A stretch of 20,745 nt of DNA from Pseudomonadota bacterium (GCA_023386135.1 JAEWKG010000033.1:1-20745); one strand, 5' to 3'. Counted from the first letter of the stretch, positions 1-9,818 are shown. Program-made: numbers and translations. The notes: generated from the sequence alone by a model not told the origin.

Positions 1-2
1 AC

Positions 3-1445
3 GGCACGCTTCCCGCCGCGCTGCGCGATCCCAAGCGCCAGGCCGCCGCCACCGAGGACATCTGGCGCAAGCACCTCCAGACGATCGACCGCTTCAACGA
101 ACCTGGCAAATTCACCGCGCTGGGCGCGTTCGAATACACCCTGATGCCCGACGGCAATAATCTCCACCGCGTCGTCCTCTTCCGCGACGGCAGCGCCAAG
201 ACCAGCCAGGTCGGCCCGTTCCCCGGCCTCGGCGGGCAGGTCGACCAGCTGTGGGACTACATGGATGCCTACGAGAAGAAGACCGGCGGCCACGTGCTGG
301 CGATCCCGCACAATGCGAACCTCTCCAACGGCCTGATGTTCGAGCTGACGATGCCCGGCGGCGGTCCGATGACCGCCGAATACGCCCGCCGCCGTGCCGC
401 GCACGAGCCTGCGGTCGAGGCGACGCAGATCAAGGGCGACAGCGAGGCGCACAAGTTCCTCTCCCCCAACGACGAGTTCGCCAGCTTCGGGGTCGCGGGG
501 TGGGAGCTCGGCAACCTGCCGCTGACCCGCCGCACCACTCCCGACATGTTCGGCGGCAACTACGTGCGTGAGGCGCTGAAGCGCGGCCTGACGATCGAGG
601 CCCGCACGGGGGTGAACCCCTATCGCTTCGGCCTCGTCGGCGGGACCGACAGCCACACCGGCCTGTCGACCGCGGACGAGAACAACTTCTTCGGCAAGCA
701 CAGCGGCAACGAACCGAGCCCCCAGCGCGCACTGAGCCCGCAGAACCTCGGCACCGAGCAGGGCCGCTTCGGCTATCACTACCTCGCCGGTGGCTATGCC
801 GGGGTGTGGGCGCGGGCGAACACCCGGGCGGAGATCTTCGATGCGATCAAGCGGCGCGAGGTCTACGCCACCACGGGCCCGCGCATGACGGTGCGGATGT
901 TCGGCGGCTTCGATTTCACCCCGCAGGACTTCGGCGGCCAGGGCTGGGTCGGTGCCGGCTACAAGCGCGGGGTGCCGATGGGCGGGGAGCTCGCCGACAA
1001 GGGCACCGCGCCGGTGTTCATGATCGAGGCGCTGAAGGACCCGATCGGCGCCAACCTTGACCGGGTGCAGGTGGTGAAGGGCTGGGTCGATGCCGGCGGC
1101 GTTGCCCACGAGAAGGTGTTCGACGTCGCCTGGTCCGATGCCGACAAGCGGCGGATGGTCGGCGGCAAGGTGCCCGCGGGGGGCGACACCGTCGATCGCG
1201 CGAAGGCCAGCTACACCAACACCATCGGCGCCAAGCAGCTACGCACGCTGTGGCGCGATCCCGAGTACGCGAAGGGGCAGTCGGCGTTCTACTACGTGCG
1301 GGTGATCGAAATCCCGACCCCGCGCTGGGTGCTGTTCGATGCCCTGCGCTATCACCTCACCCTGCCGCCCGAGGCGATGAAGGATGCGGTGGCGCAGGAA
1401 CGGGCCTATTCCTCGCCGATATGGCTGGTACCGCACAAGACGTGA
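3..1445 (+). CDS. DUF3604 domain protein (3' part, cut by left edge)
   Basis: The frame is open from the window edge to a TGA at 1443-1445, giving 480 visible residues; the N-terminus lies outside. The protein matches the DUF3604 family, PHP-like putative metal-dependent hydrolases of unknown substrate that are usually over 600 residues long. Recognisable family blocks are the segment reading TALGAFEYT, NNLHRVVLFRD, the block IPHNANLSNGLMF and GTDSHTG. The His and Asp residues in the last two are the likely metal ligands. A late segment, REVYATTGPRM, is also typical. No ATG at the edge should be taken as the start, because family-conserved sequence precedes the first internal ATG at 144. The next gene starts inside its stop codon, so it is the first visible member of a three-gene operon. 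The reaction is unknown; family membership is confident. Confidence 0.9.
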   Translation, partial: GTLPAALRDPKRQAAATEDIWRKHLQTIDRFNEPGKFTALGAFEYTLMPDGNNLHRVVLFRDGSAKTSQVGPFPGLGGQVDQLWDYMDAYEKKTGGHVLAIPHNANLSNGLMFELTMPGGGPMTAEYARRRAAHEPAVEATQIKGDSEAHKFLSPNDEFASFGVAGWELGNLPLTRRTTPDMFGGNYVREALKRGLTIEARTGVNPYRFGLVGGTDSHTGLSTADENNFFGKHSGNEPSPQRALSPQNLGTEQGRFGYHYLAGGYAGVWARANTRAEIFDAIKRREVYATTGPRMTVRMFGGFDFTPQDFGGQGWVGAGYKRGVPMGGELADKGTAPVFMIEALKDPIGANLDRVQVVKGWVDAGGVAHEKVFDVAWSDADKRRMVGGKVPAGGDTVDRAKASYTNTIGAKQLRTLWRDPEYAKGQSAFYYVRVIEIPTPRWVLFDALRYHLTLPPEAMKDAVAQERAYSSPIWLVPHKT

Positions 1446-2254
1446 GCATCTTCAAACGGCTCCTGCGCGAGCCGCTGGTCCATTTCCTCGTCGCCGGCGC
1501 GGTGATCTTCGCGGTGCTGTCGCTCAGGACCGCGCCCGACGATCCGGCCAGCCGCTCGATCCACCTCACCCGCGACGACCAGGCGCGGCTATCGGTCAAC
1601 TTCGCCCAGATCATGGGCCGCCCGCCGACCCAGGCCGAGTTCGACGCGCTGATCCAGCGGTGGGTGCGCGAGGAAGTGCTCTATCGCGAGGCATTGCGGC
1701 TGGGGCTCGACCAGGGCGATGCCGTGATCCGCAAGCGGCTGGCGCAGAAGATGGACGTGATCGCCGCCAGCGCCGCCGACACCGAAACACCTGCGAATGA
1801 AGCGCTTCAAAAGTGGCTGAACACCCATCCCGAACGCTTCGCACAAGACCTGACACTGACCTTCGACCAGCTCTACTTCACCGAACGCGGCCGGGCGGTG
1901 GTGGCGAAAGCGTTGCTCGAAGGCGGGGCCGACTGGACCAAGGTCGGCGATGCGGTCTCGCTGCCTTCGCACTTCGAGCGCGCGAGCCGGACCACGGTCA
2001 GCGACGAAATGGGTCCCGACTTCGCCCGCGCCCTCGAAGGCCTCAAACCGGACAAGGCGTGGCGCGGCCCGGTCGAGAGCGCGCTCGGCTGGCACCTCGT
2101 GCGGCTCACCGGCAAGCAGCCTGGAGTGCTCCCGCCGCTCGCCGCGATCCGGGGCCGGGTGGAGGACGATTGGCGCGCCGAGACCGGCCGGCTGCGGCAG
2201 GATGCGGCCTACAAGACGCTGCGCGACGCCTACACCGTCCAGATCGACCGGTGA
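1442..2254 (+). CDS. Membrane-anchored PpiC-type peptidyl-prolyl isomerase-like protein
   Basis: A 270-residue protein. I chose GTG 1442 because it overlaps the upstream TGA as GTGA and starts just before the conserved anchor; ATG 1421 is in frame and would add seven residues. A basic N-terminus is followed by one membrane helix at about residues 10-27 (LVHFLVAGAVIFAVL), so the rest should be periplasmic. Residues about 45-110 form a SurA/PpiD-like helical region with QAEFDALIQRWVREEVLYREA. The parvulin-like domain follows; its late block GWHLVRL is conserved, but the usual early His-Ile-Leu strand reads FDQLYF. Isomerase activity is therefore doubtful and a chaperone role is as likely. It sits between DUF3604 and HupE/UreJ genes, an arrangement I recall from other marine and sphingomonad genomes, so it may help fold one of those partners. 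Confidence 0.85.
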   Translation: MSIFKRLLREPLVHFLVAGAVIFAVLSLRTAPDDPASRSIHLTRDDQARLSVNFAQIMGRPPTQAEFDALIQRWVREEVLYREALRLGLDQGDAVIRKRLAQKMDVIAASAADTETPANEALQKWLNTHPERFAQDLTLTFDQLYFTERGRAVVAKALLEGGADWTKVGDAVSLPSHFERASRTTVSDEMGPDFARALEGLKPDKAWRGPVESALGWHLVRLTGKQPGVLPPLAAIRGRVEDDWRAETGRLRQDAAYKTLRDAYTVQIDR

Positions 2255-3231
2255 GGTGGCTCGCTGCCGCGCTGCTGCTGCTGTGCAGCGTTGCGGCGCA
2301 CGCGGACGAGCTGCGCCCCGGCTTCGTCGAGCTGCGCCAGCGTGATGCGGCGCACTGGTCGCTGAGCTGGAAGCAGCCGCTGGTCACGCCCGGCGAGCCG
2401 GAACTGGTGGTGCCGCTGTTCCCGCCCACCTGCCGTATCGAGGGCGAGCCCCACCAGCGTCTCGCCGCGCTGGCGCTGGTCGGCAGCGCGGAGCTCATGT
2501 GCGAAGGGCCGATCGCCGGCCAGCGCGCGGGGTATCGCGAGATCCTCGGCGGCGGCGACGTGCTGATGCGGATCGCGCCGCTCGGGCAAAGGGTGCAATC
2601 CTACCGCCTCACGCCGGCCGAACCCGCCGTCACGCTCGCGACGCGTGCCGACACGCTGCAGGTCGTGCGCACCTACGGCACGCTCGGGGTGAGCCACATC
2701 CTCACCGGCTGGGACCACCTGCTGTTCGTGATTGCGCTGGTGCTGCTGGTGCGGCGTGGGTGGGCGGTCGCGCGGGCGGTGACCGCCTTTACCGTTGCGC
2801 ACTCGCTGACCCTGATCGGCACCACGCTCGGACTCGTCGGGCTGCCGCAAGCGCCGGTCGAGGCTTTGATCGCGCTGTCGATCGTCTTCCTCGCCGCCGA
2901 GCTGCTCCGCGCCAATGACGGCACAGGGGGCCCGAGCGTCACGCTGCGCTATCCGTGGGCGATCGCCTTCGCCTTCGGCCTCGTCCACGGTTTCGGTTTC
3001 GCCGGCGCCTTGCGGGAGATCGGCCTGCCCGAGGGCGAAGTTCCGGCGGCCCTGCTCTCCTTCAACCTGGGCGTCGAGGCGGGCCAGCTGGCGGTGGTGC
3101 TGACGGTTCTCGCGGTGCTGTGGCTGGTCGCGAAACTCGCCCGCCAGGCGCTCGCTCCGGCGGTGCGCCTCGCCGCCTATGCCATCGGCGTGACCGCTTC
3201 GTACTGGCTGATCGACCGGGTCGTCGCTTAA
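2251..3231 (+). CDS. HupE/UreJ-family membrane protein
   Basis: A 326-residue protein. GTG 2251 overlaps the preceding TGA as GTGA and gives a clean signal peptide (VRWLAAALLLLCSVAAHA, cleavage near residue 18). Residues about 19-135 form a soluble periplasmic domain with two cysteines (CRIEG, LMCEG) that could be disulfide-linked. The C-terminal half is the HupE/UreJ_2 membrane domain of about six helices with its signature blocks: GWDHLLFVIALVLL, FTVAHSLTL, EALIALSIVFLAAE, FGLVHGFGFAGALREIG and FNLGVEAGQ. The conserved His, Asp and Glu residues in these blocks fit metal (nickel/cobalt) handling as proposed for HupE and UreJ. No hydrogenase or urease genes are visible here, so the substrate is open. 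It is the last gene of the cassette; ftsH follows after a 73-bp gap with its own promoter candidate. Confidence 0.88.
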   Translation: MRWLAAALLLLCSVAAHADELRPGFVELRQRDAAHWSLSWKQPLVTPGEPELVVPLFPPTCRIEGEPHQRLAALALVGSAELMCEGPIAGQRAGYREILGGGDVLMRIAPLGQRVQSYRLTPAEPAVTLATRADTLQVVRTYGTLGVSHILTGWDHLLFVIALVLLVRRGWAVARAVTAFTVAHSLTLIGTTLGLVGLPQAPVEALIALSIVFLAAELLRANDGTGGPSVTLRYPWAIAFAFGLVHGFGFAGALREIGLPEGEVPAALLSFNLGVEAGQLAVVLTVLAVLWLVAKLARQALAPAVRLAAYAIGVTASYWLIDRVVA

Positions 3232-3246
3232 GCGCCGCCGGTTAGC

Positions 3247-3274
3247 TTGCCATTCACCCGTCCGCGCCTACATT
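3247..3274 (+). promoter_or_regulatory. Candidate sigma-70 promoter of ftsH
   Basis: TTGCCA at 3247-3252 and TACATT at 3269-3274 are separated by 16 bp, matching the -35 and -10 consensus at five and four of six positions. It lies in the 73-bp gap before ftsH and would leave a leader of about 25 nt carrying AAGGA at 3288-3292, a rather distant ribosome-binding site. This is a sequence match only. Confidence 0.4.
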
Positions 3275-3304
3275 CCGAAAGACGCGAAAGGACGGCATCT
3301 TCCG

Positions 3305-5257
<1,953 letters not shown>

Positions 5258-5304
5258 GCGCGCCGTTCCGCGGTGAAGGCCGTTCAACGCCAAACCGTTT
5301 TCAA

Positions 5305-5416
5305 GTCGTCATCCCCGCGAACGCGGGGACCCATATCCATGGCAACGCGCACTCCACGACGGTCGTGAGAAACGCAGCGGTAGGTGATGGGTCCCCGCTT
5401 TCGCGGCGATGACGAT
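5305..5416. repeat. Palindromic REP/MITE-like intergenic element
   Basis: Two 30-bp arms, 5305-5334 and 5387-5416, are inverted copies matching at 27 of 30 positions. Each arm carries its own smaller palindrome of the CCCCGCGAACGCGGGG kind. The 52-bp spacer shows no coding potential. The arm type (CGTCATCCCCGCGAA) is a common dispersed repeat in Proteobacteria, from memory. It fills most of the 178-bp gap between two convergent genes, the usual place for REP-like elements, where its RNA hairpin could also end transcription in both directions. I see nothing else in 5258-5435. Confidence 0.75.
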
Positions 5417-5435
5417 GTTGGTCGTCAACTGAGGC

Positions 5436-6347
5436 CTAGCGCCGTATCCCCAGCTGGCTCGCCGCCTGCTCCAGCTCCGCCTTGCGCGCCGGATTGGCGG
5501 CGACCGCCTCACCCAGCGCTTTCGCTGCAGCAGCGTCCTGGCCTAGCGTCTTGCGGCTGCGCATCAGCATGATCCAGCCGTCGACGTTGCCCGGGTTGGC
5601 CTTGAGCTTGCCTTCGAGGCTCGCGACCATCCCTTCGGCCATCGTCCGCTGCTCGCCGGGCGGGATGCTGCCGGCGGCGGCGATCTGTTCTTGCGAGGGG
5701 CCGGGGATTGCGCCGAACGCCGGATGCGCGGGCTTGGGCTGCTTGGCCGATGCCGCGGCGAGGCGCGGGGCGACGTCGATGTTGTTGATCTTGCCGACCT
5801 GCTCGATCGTCCGCTTGAGGTCCGCCTCCCACGGCGCGCCCGGCGGGGTTTCGGCGAGCAGCGCCAGCCAATCGTCGATCGCGCCCTTGTGATCGCCGCC
5901 GAGGTCGCGATTGACCGCGAGGAAGTAGCGCGCCCGGGCGTCCTTGGGATCGAGCTCGAACGCCTTCTTGAACGCGGCGAGCGCGCGCGGCGGCATCGGA
6001 CTGTCGGCGCTCGCCATCACCAGCGCTTCGCCAAGGCTCGACCACAGCACCGCATTGCCCGGCGCTGCCTCGGTACCTTTGACGTACGCATTCGCGGCAT
6101 CGGAGTAACGGCCGGCGTCGAAGTAGGCGAAGCCGAGGCGCTGCCAGCCCGCCGCGTCCTTGGGGTTCGCCTTGGCATCGGTCTCGAGTGCGGCGAGCGG
6201 ATCGCTCGCGGCAGCAGCGGGTTCGTGCACCGCACTGGGGTCGCTGCTCAGCTTCCAGCCGATCGTCCCCACGGCCGCCACCACCGCGACGAGCGCCACC
6301 CACGCTCCCGCGCCCACCGGTTTCTTCACGTCCGATCCCTCCGCCAT
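5436..6347 (-). CDS. Membrane-anchored TPR protein, CcmI/CycH C-terminal-like
   Basis: A 303-residue protein running from ATG 6347 to TAG 5436. A short cytoplasmic N-terminus is followed by one helix at about residues 14-31 (WVALVAVVAAVGTIGWKL) and a large periplasmic part. TPR-type repeats cover about 55-135, with blocks DAAGWQRLGFAYFDAGRYSDAANAY and AVLWSSLGEAL. A C-terminal part from about 210 contains EQIAAAGSIPPGEQRTMAEGMVASLEGKL and GWIMLMRSRKTLGQ. That pattern matches the periplasmic half of CcmI (CycH, NrfG-like), which holds apocytochrome c for haem attachment. The two-helix N-terminal module of full CcmI is absent and no other ccm genes are visible. It is divergent from the cytochrome operon by 92 bp, so a maturation role for those many haem sites is plausible. 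A generic TPR scaffold is the alternative. Confidence 0.72.
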   Translation of the reverse strand: MAEGSDVKKPVGAGAWVALVAVVAAVGTIGWKLSSDPSAVHEPAAAASDPLAALETDAKANPKDAAGWQRLGFAYFDAGRYSDAANAYVKGTEAAPGNAVLWSSLGEALVMASADSPMPPRALAAFKKAFELDPKDARARYFLAVNRDLGGDHKGAIDDWLALLAETPPGAPWEADLKRTIEQVGKINNIDVAPRLAAASAKQPKPAHPAFGAIPGPSQEQIAAAGSIPPGEQRTMAEGMVASLEGKLKANPGNVDGWIMLMRSRKTLGQDAAAAKALGEAVAANPARKAELEQAASQLGIRR

Positions 6348-6439
6348 CGTAAGTCCGCGTAGCAGAGCGCGGTTTCGGCGGCAAACCCGCTGGATAAATG
6401 CGCGCCGCTGCTTAATATGCCGACTGCGAACCTGAGGGG
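6348..6439. promoter_or_regulatory. Divergent intergenic region, TPR gene / redox operon
   Basis: This 92-bp gap must hold the promoters of both the minus-strand TPR gene and the plus-strand redox operon. A small inverted repeat, GGTTT with AAACC over 6371-6387 (7-bp spacer), and an AT-rich TAATAT at 6413-6418 are visible. The latter could be a -10 element for the operon, but I find no convincing -35. GAGGGGG at 6434-6440 is the likely ribosome-binding site of the first redox gene and favours a start slightly downstream of GTG 6440. Confidence 0.35.
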
Positions 6440-8962
6440 GTGGGGCACTTGGCCGGTCCAGACGGCAGCATCGTCGACGTAGCGATCGTGGGATCCGGTC
6501 CCGCCGGGCTCAGCGCGGCCGCGCATGCGGCGGCGAAGGGCATGAACCATGTCCTGCTGGAGAAGACCGACCACCTCTCGGACACGATCTACAAGTATCA
6601 GAAGGGCAAGCACGTGATGGCGACGCCGTCGCATCTCGTGCTGCGCGCCGATCTCGACTTCGACGCGGGCAAGCGCGAGGCGATCCTCGACACCTGGAAC
6701 CGCCAGATCGCCGAGGGCAAGGTCACCGTCCAGCTCAACGCCGAGGTGACCGCCATCACCGGCGCGGTGGGCGATTTCGCGATCACATTGAAGAACGGCC
6801 AGACCGTGCGCGCCAAGGCGATCGTCATGGCGATCGGGACGCAGGGCAACCCGAACTTGGTCCGCTGCCCGGTGGGCGAGGGCGCGGTGGTGCAGTATCA
6901 GCTCGACGATCCGGGCGAGTACGTCGACGAGCACATCGTGGTGATCGGCGCGGGCGACGCGGGGATCGAGAACGCGATGGGCCTCGCCGCCGACGCGCAG
7001 CAGGGCAACAAGGTCACCATCGTCAACCGCTCGCGCGACTTCGCGACGGCGAAGGCGGCGAACGTGCAGGCGCTTCTGGCGATGCAGGCCGAGGGCAAGA
7101 TCAATGTCATGCTCGAGACCACTGCCTCGGCGATCAATGCGGGCGAGATCGTGTTCGACACCCGCGACGGCGAGGTGCGCGCGCCGTGCAATCGCGTCAT
7201 CGCCCGCATGGGCTCGGCGCCGCCGCGCGCCTTCGTCGAGGCGGCCTGCGCCGAGTTCGAGGAACGCGAGGGCAAGCGCGCGATCAAAGCGGGCACCGGC
7301 ATCGCCTTCACCAGCCCCGACCGGGTCGCCTATCCCCGGCTGACCCCGACCTTCGAATCGACCGTCCCCGGCATCTACGTGATCGGCGCGCTCGCCGGCT
7401 ATCCGCTGATCAAGCTCTGCATGAACCAGGGGCACGACGTGATCGAGTTCCTGGCCGGGAACACGACGCTCAAGCCCGCCGACGAGCCGATCCTGGAGGA
7501 GAAATTCGCCGGCCTGCCGGGCAAGCAGTCGGTCGACGAGTGGCTCGCGCTGTTCGGCCGCAACGTGGTGATCCTGCAGGAGCTGTCGATGCTCCAGCTG
7601 CGCGAGCTGATGCTCGATTCGTCGGCGCGCTATTTCAAGCCGGGCGAGGTGATCTTTACCCGCAACGACCCGGGCTCGTCGATGTTCGCCATCGCGCAGG
7701 GCTCGGTGGCGGTGGAGGTGAACCCGAAGGACACGTCGATCACCGTGCCCATCGGCGAGGGCCTCATATTCGGCGAGGTCGGCCTGATTTCCGGCCGCCG
7801 CCGCGGGGCTACGATCCGCGCCGCGGAGCCGACCATCGCGCTCGAATTCTCGCGCAACGCGGCCTTGAAGCTGCTCGCCACGGCGCCGAGCGCTGCGCGC
7901 GCGGTCAACCGCATCTCGATCGAGCGGCAGCTGCTGCAGATGTTCGGCTCGGGTCTCACCAGCGAGGATCTCGCCGAAATCGTCGAGGCGGCGGTGGTCG
8001 AGGACAAGCGCGCGGGCGAAACGATCATCGAGGAAGGCGCGGACGACAAGGATGTGTTCGTCATTCGCCGTGGTTCGGTGGTGGTCGAGAAGAGCATCGG
8101 CGGCCACCCGGTGTTCCTTAACTACCTACCCGCCGGCTCGTACTTCGGCGAAATGGCGGTGATCGACGGATCGAAGCGCACCGCCACGGTCAAGGCCGCG
8201 ATCAAGAGCCAGGTGGTCCGCTTTCCGGGCGAGGCGTTCAACCGGCTGCTCGAACGCAAGCCGGCGCTGCGCGAAAAGGCGCTCACGGACATGGCCGCGC
8301 GGCGCAAGCTCAACGCCTTCGTGGAAGAGCGCAAGGAGAGCTTCGGCGACGCGGCCGACTACCATTCGCAGACCGCGCAGTTCCTGGTCGACAACGGCAT
8401 CGGCGAAGCGACCGACGTGTTGCTGATCGACGAAACGCTTTGGGTCGGGTGCGACAATTGCGAGAAGGCCTGCGCCGACAGCCACGATGGTTTGAGCCGC
8501 CTCGACCGCGAGGCGGGGCGGACCTACGCGCACCTCCACGTCCCCACCTCGTGCCGGCACTGCGAGCACCCGCACTGCATGGCCGACTGCCCGCCCAACG
8601 CGATCAAGCGCGGCCCCGACGGCGAGGTGTTCATCGACGAGACCTGCATCGGCTGCGGCAACTGCCAGCGTAATTGCCCCTACGGCGTGATCCGGATGGA
8701 CGCCAAGCCGCCCAAGAAGCCGGGCCTCTTGTCGTGGATGTTCCTCGGCCTCGGCCCCGGCCCGGGCGAAGCGAGCTACTCGTGGCGCAAGAAGAAAGCC
8801 GAAGCCTCGGGTAAGGAAGTGCCCAAGGTCGCGATCAAGTGCGACATGTGCTCCGGCATCGAGGGCGGCCCGGCGTGCGTGCGCGCGTGTCCCACCGGCG
8901 CGGCGATCCGCGTGGGGCCGGAGAAGTTCCTCTCGGTCGCGCAGCTCGGCAAGGTCGACTGA
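6440..8962 (+). CDS. FAD/NAD(P) oxidoreductase - double cNMP-binding - 4x Fe-S ferredoxin fusion
   Basis: An 840-residue soluble protein, with no signal, Tat motif or helix, hence cytoplasmic. Residues about 12-345 are a thioredoxin-reductase-fold flavoprotein: FAD site GSGPAG (18-23), NAD(P) site GAGDAG (170-175), and a closing segment GIYVIGALAG (311-320). The CxxC redox pair of thioredoxin reductase is absent. Two cyclic-nucleotide-binding domains follow, about 375-490 and 505-620. Their phosphate-binding cassettes FGEVGLISGRRRGAT and FGEMAVIDGSKRTAT keep the key Glu and Arg. Residues 660-830 are an HybA/DmsB-like ferredoxin with Cys groups at 671/674/678, 705/708/713/717, 736/739/742/746 and 801/804/813/817. 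The likely role is moving electrons between NAD(P)H and the next gene's cytochrome b, under cNMP control. GTG 6440 sits on the Shine-Dalgarno; TTG 6449 is a better-spaced alternative. Its stop overlaps the next start by one base. Confidence 0.9.
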   Translation: MGHLAGPDGSIVDVAIVGSGPAGLSAAAHAAAKGMNHVLLEKTDHLSDTIYKYQKGKHVMATPSHLVLRADLDFDAGKREAILDTWNRQIAEGKVTVQLNAEVTAITGAVGDFAITLKNGQTVRAKAIVMAIGTQGNPNLVRCPVGEGAVVQYQLDDPGEYVDEHIVVIGAGDAGIENAMGLAADAQQGNKVTIVNRSRDFATAKAANVQALLAMQAEGKINVMLETTASAINAGEIVFDTRDGEVRAPCNRVIARMGSAPPRAFVEAACAEFEEREGKRAIKAGTGIAFTSPDRVAYPRLTPTFESTVPGIYVIGALAGYPLIKLCMNQGHDVIEFLAGNTTLKPADEPILEEKFAGLPGKQSVDEWLALFGRNVVILQELSMLQLRELMLDSSARYFKPGEVIFTRNDPGSSMFAIAQGSVAVEVNPKDTSITVPIGEGLIFGEVGLISGRRRGATIRAAEPTIALEFSRNAALKLLATAPSAARAVNRISIERQLLQMFGSGLTSEDLAEIVEAAVVEDKRAGETIIEEGADDKDVFVIRRGSVVVEKSIGGHPVFLNYLPAGSYFGEMAVIDGSKRTATVKAAIKSQVVRFPGEAFNRLLERKPALREKALTDMAARRKLNAFVEERKESFGDAADYHSQTAQFLVDNGIGEATDVLLIDETLWVGCDNCEKACADSHDGLSRLDREAGRTYAHLHVPTSCRHCEHPHCMADCPPNAIKRGPDGEVFIDETCIGCGNCQRNCPYGVIRMDAKPPKKPGLLSWMFLGLGPGPGEASYSWRKKKAEASGKEVPKVAIKCDMCSGIEGGPACVRACPTGAAIRVGPEKFLSVAQLGKVD

Positions 8963-9813
8963 TGGCGACGCTGGCGCCGGAAAAGGCCGGGCGGCCGACC
9001 GATCACGAGAGCTTCCTCGTTCACAAGCGCTTCCGCTGGCTGTGGATCGCGCTGGTCCTGTGCGTCGCCGCGGGCGTCGGCTACCACTACGCCGACGTGA
9101 AGCCGCGGCCCAACGGCGGCAGCTGGTACGGCTACACCCTGGGCACGATCGGCGTGATGCTGATCCTGTGGCTGTCGCTGCTCGGTGTTCGCAAGCGGGC
9201 GATGACCGAGGGACGCTGGTCGCTGAAAGCATGGACGAGTGCCCACGTCTATCTCGGGCTGTCGCTGGTGGTCATCGTGACGCTGCACACCGGGTTCCAG
9301 CTCGGCTGGAATGTCCACACACTCGCCTACGCGCTGATGATGCTGGTGATCGCCTCGGGCCTCTACGGCATCACCGTTTACGCCAAGCTGCCGGCCCAGC
9401 TCAGCAACAACCGCGGCGAGATGTCGAAGCGGCAGATGGTCGAGAGCCTCGCGGCGATCGACCGCCAGCTCGATGCCGCCGCGCAGCCGCTCGCGCGCGA
9501 GCAGTCCGACTGGGTGATTGCCGCGCTGGAGCAGGACCCGTTTCGCGCCGGGGTGCTGGCGCGGCTCGCCAATGCCTATCCGACCTGCCGCACGGCGCGC
9601 GCACTCAAGGCGTTCGGCGCGGCAGGGGTCGACCCGCAGGCGGACCGCGTGATCGGCCTGCTGCAGAAGCGCGCCGCCCAGCTGGCGCAGATCCGCCGCC
9701 AGATGCAGCTGCGCGCGCAGCTCGACGTGTGGCTCTACGTGCATATTCCGGCCACCGTCGCGCTGCTCGGCGCACTGACCGCGCACATCGTCAGCGTGTT
9801 CTTTTACTGGTAG
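8962..9813 (+). CDS. Five-helix di-haem b-type cytochrome membrane subunit
   Basis: A 283-residue inner-membrane protein whose ATG shares a base with the preceding TGA (TGATG), indicating translational coupling; AAGG at 8951-8954 is the likely ribosome-binding site. Helices lie at about 25-44, 58-76, 94-114, 119-140 and 257-282. Helix 3 has H95 and H109 and helix 5 has H261 and H275. Both pairs are spaced H-x13-H, the spacing that lets two helices clamp two stacked b haems across a membrane. A soluble, charged segment of about 115 residues separates helices 4 and 5 and looks helical (AIDRQLDAAAQPLARE, LLQKRAAQLAQIRRQMQL). I recognise no exact family. By position it should connect the cytoplasmic flavo-ferredoxin with the periplasmic decahaem protein, possibly with quinone exchange. 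Confidence 0.82.
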   Translation: MATLAPEKAGRPTDHESFLVHKRFRWLWIALVLCVAAGVGYHYADVKPRPNGGSWYGYTLGTIGVMLILWLSLLGVRKRAMTEGRWSLKAWTSAHVYLGLSLVVIVTLHTGFQLGWNVHTLAYALMMLVIASGLYGITVYAKLPAQLSNNRGEMSKRQMVESLAAIDRQLDAAAQPLAREQSDWVIAALEQDPFRAGVLARLANAYPTCRTARALKAFGAAGVDPQADRVIGLLQKRAAQLAQIRRQMQLRAQLDVWLYVHIPATVALLGALTAHIVSVFFYW

Positions 9814-9818
9814 CGCGC

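Noticed and set aside
2251..3231. HupE/UreJ-like gene as part of a hydrogenase or urease operon
   Set aside because: No hydrogenase or urease structural or accessory gene lies in the window; the gene belongs to the DUF3604 cassette.
6440..7460. First module as a true thioredoxin reductase
   Set aside because: The FAD and NAD(P) motifs are present but the CxxC disulfide pair is missing, so it cannot perform thioredoxin reduction in the usual way.
6326..8107. 593-residue open frame on the minus strand
   Set aside because: It lies opposite the clear flavo-cNMP-ferredoxin gene, is His/Arg/Asp/Leu-rich as expected of an antisense frame in GC-rich DNA, and has no recognisable domain.
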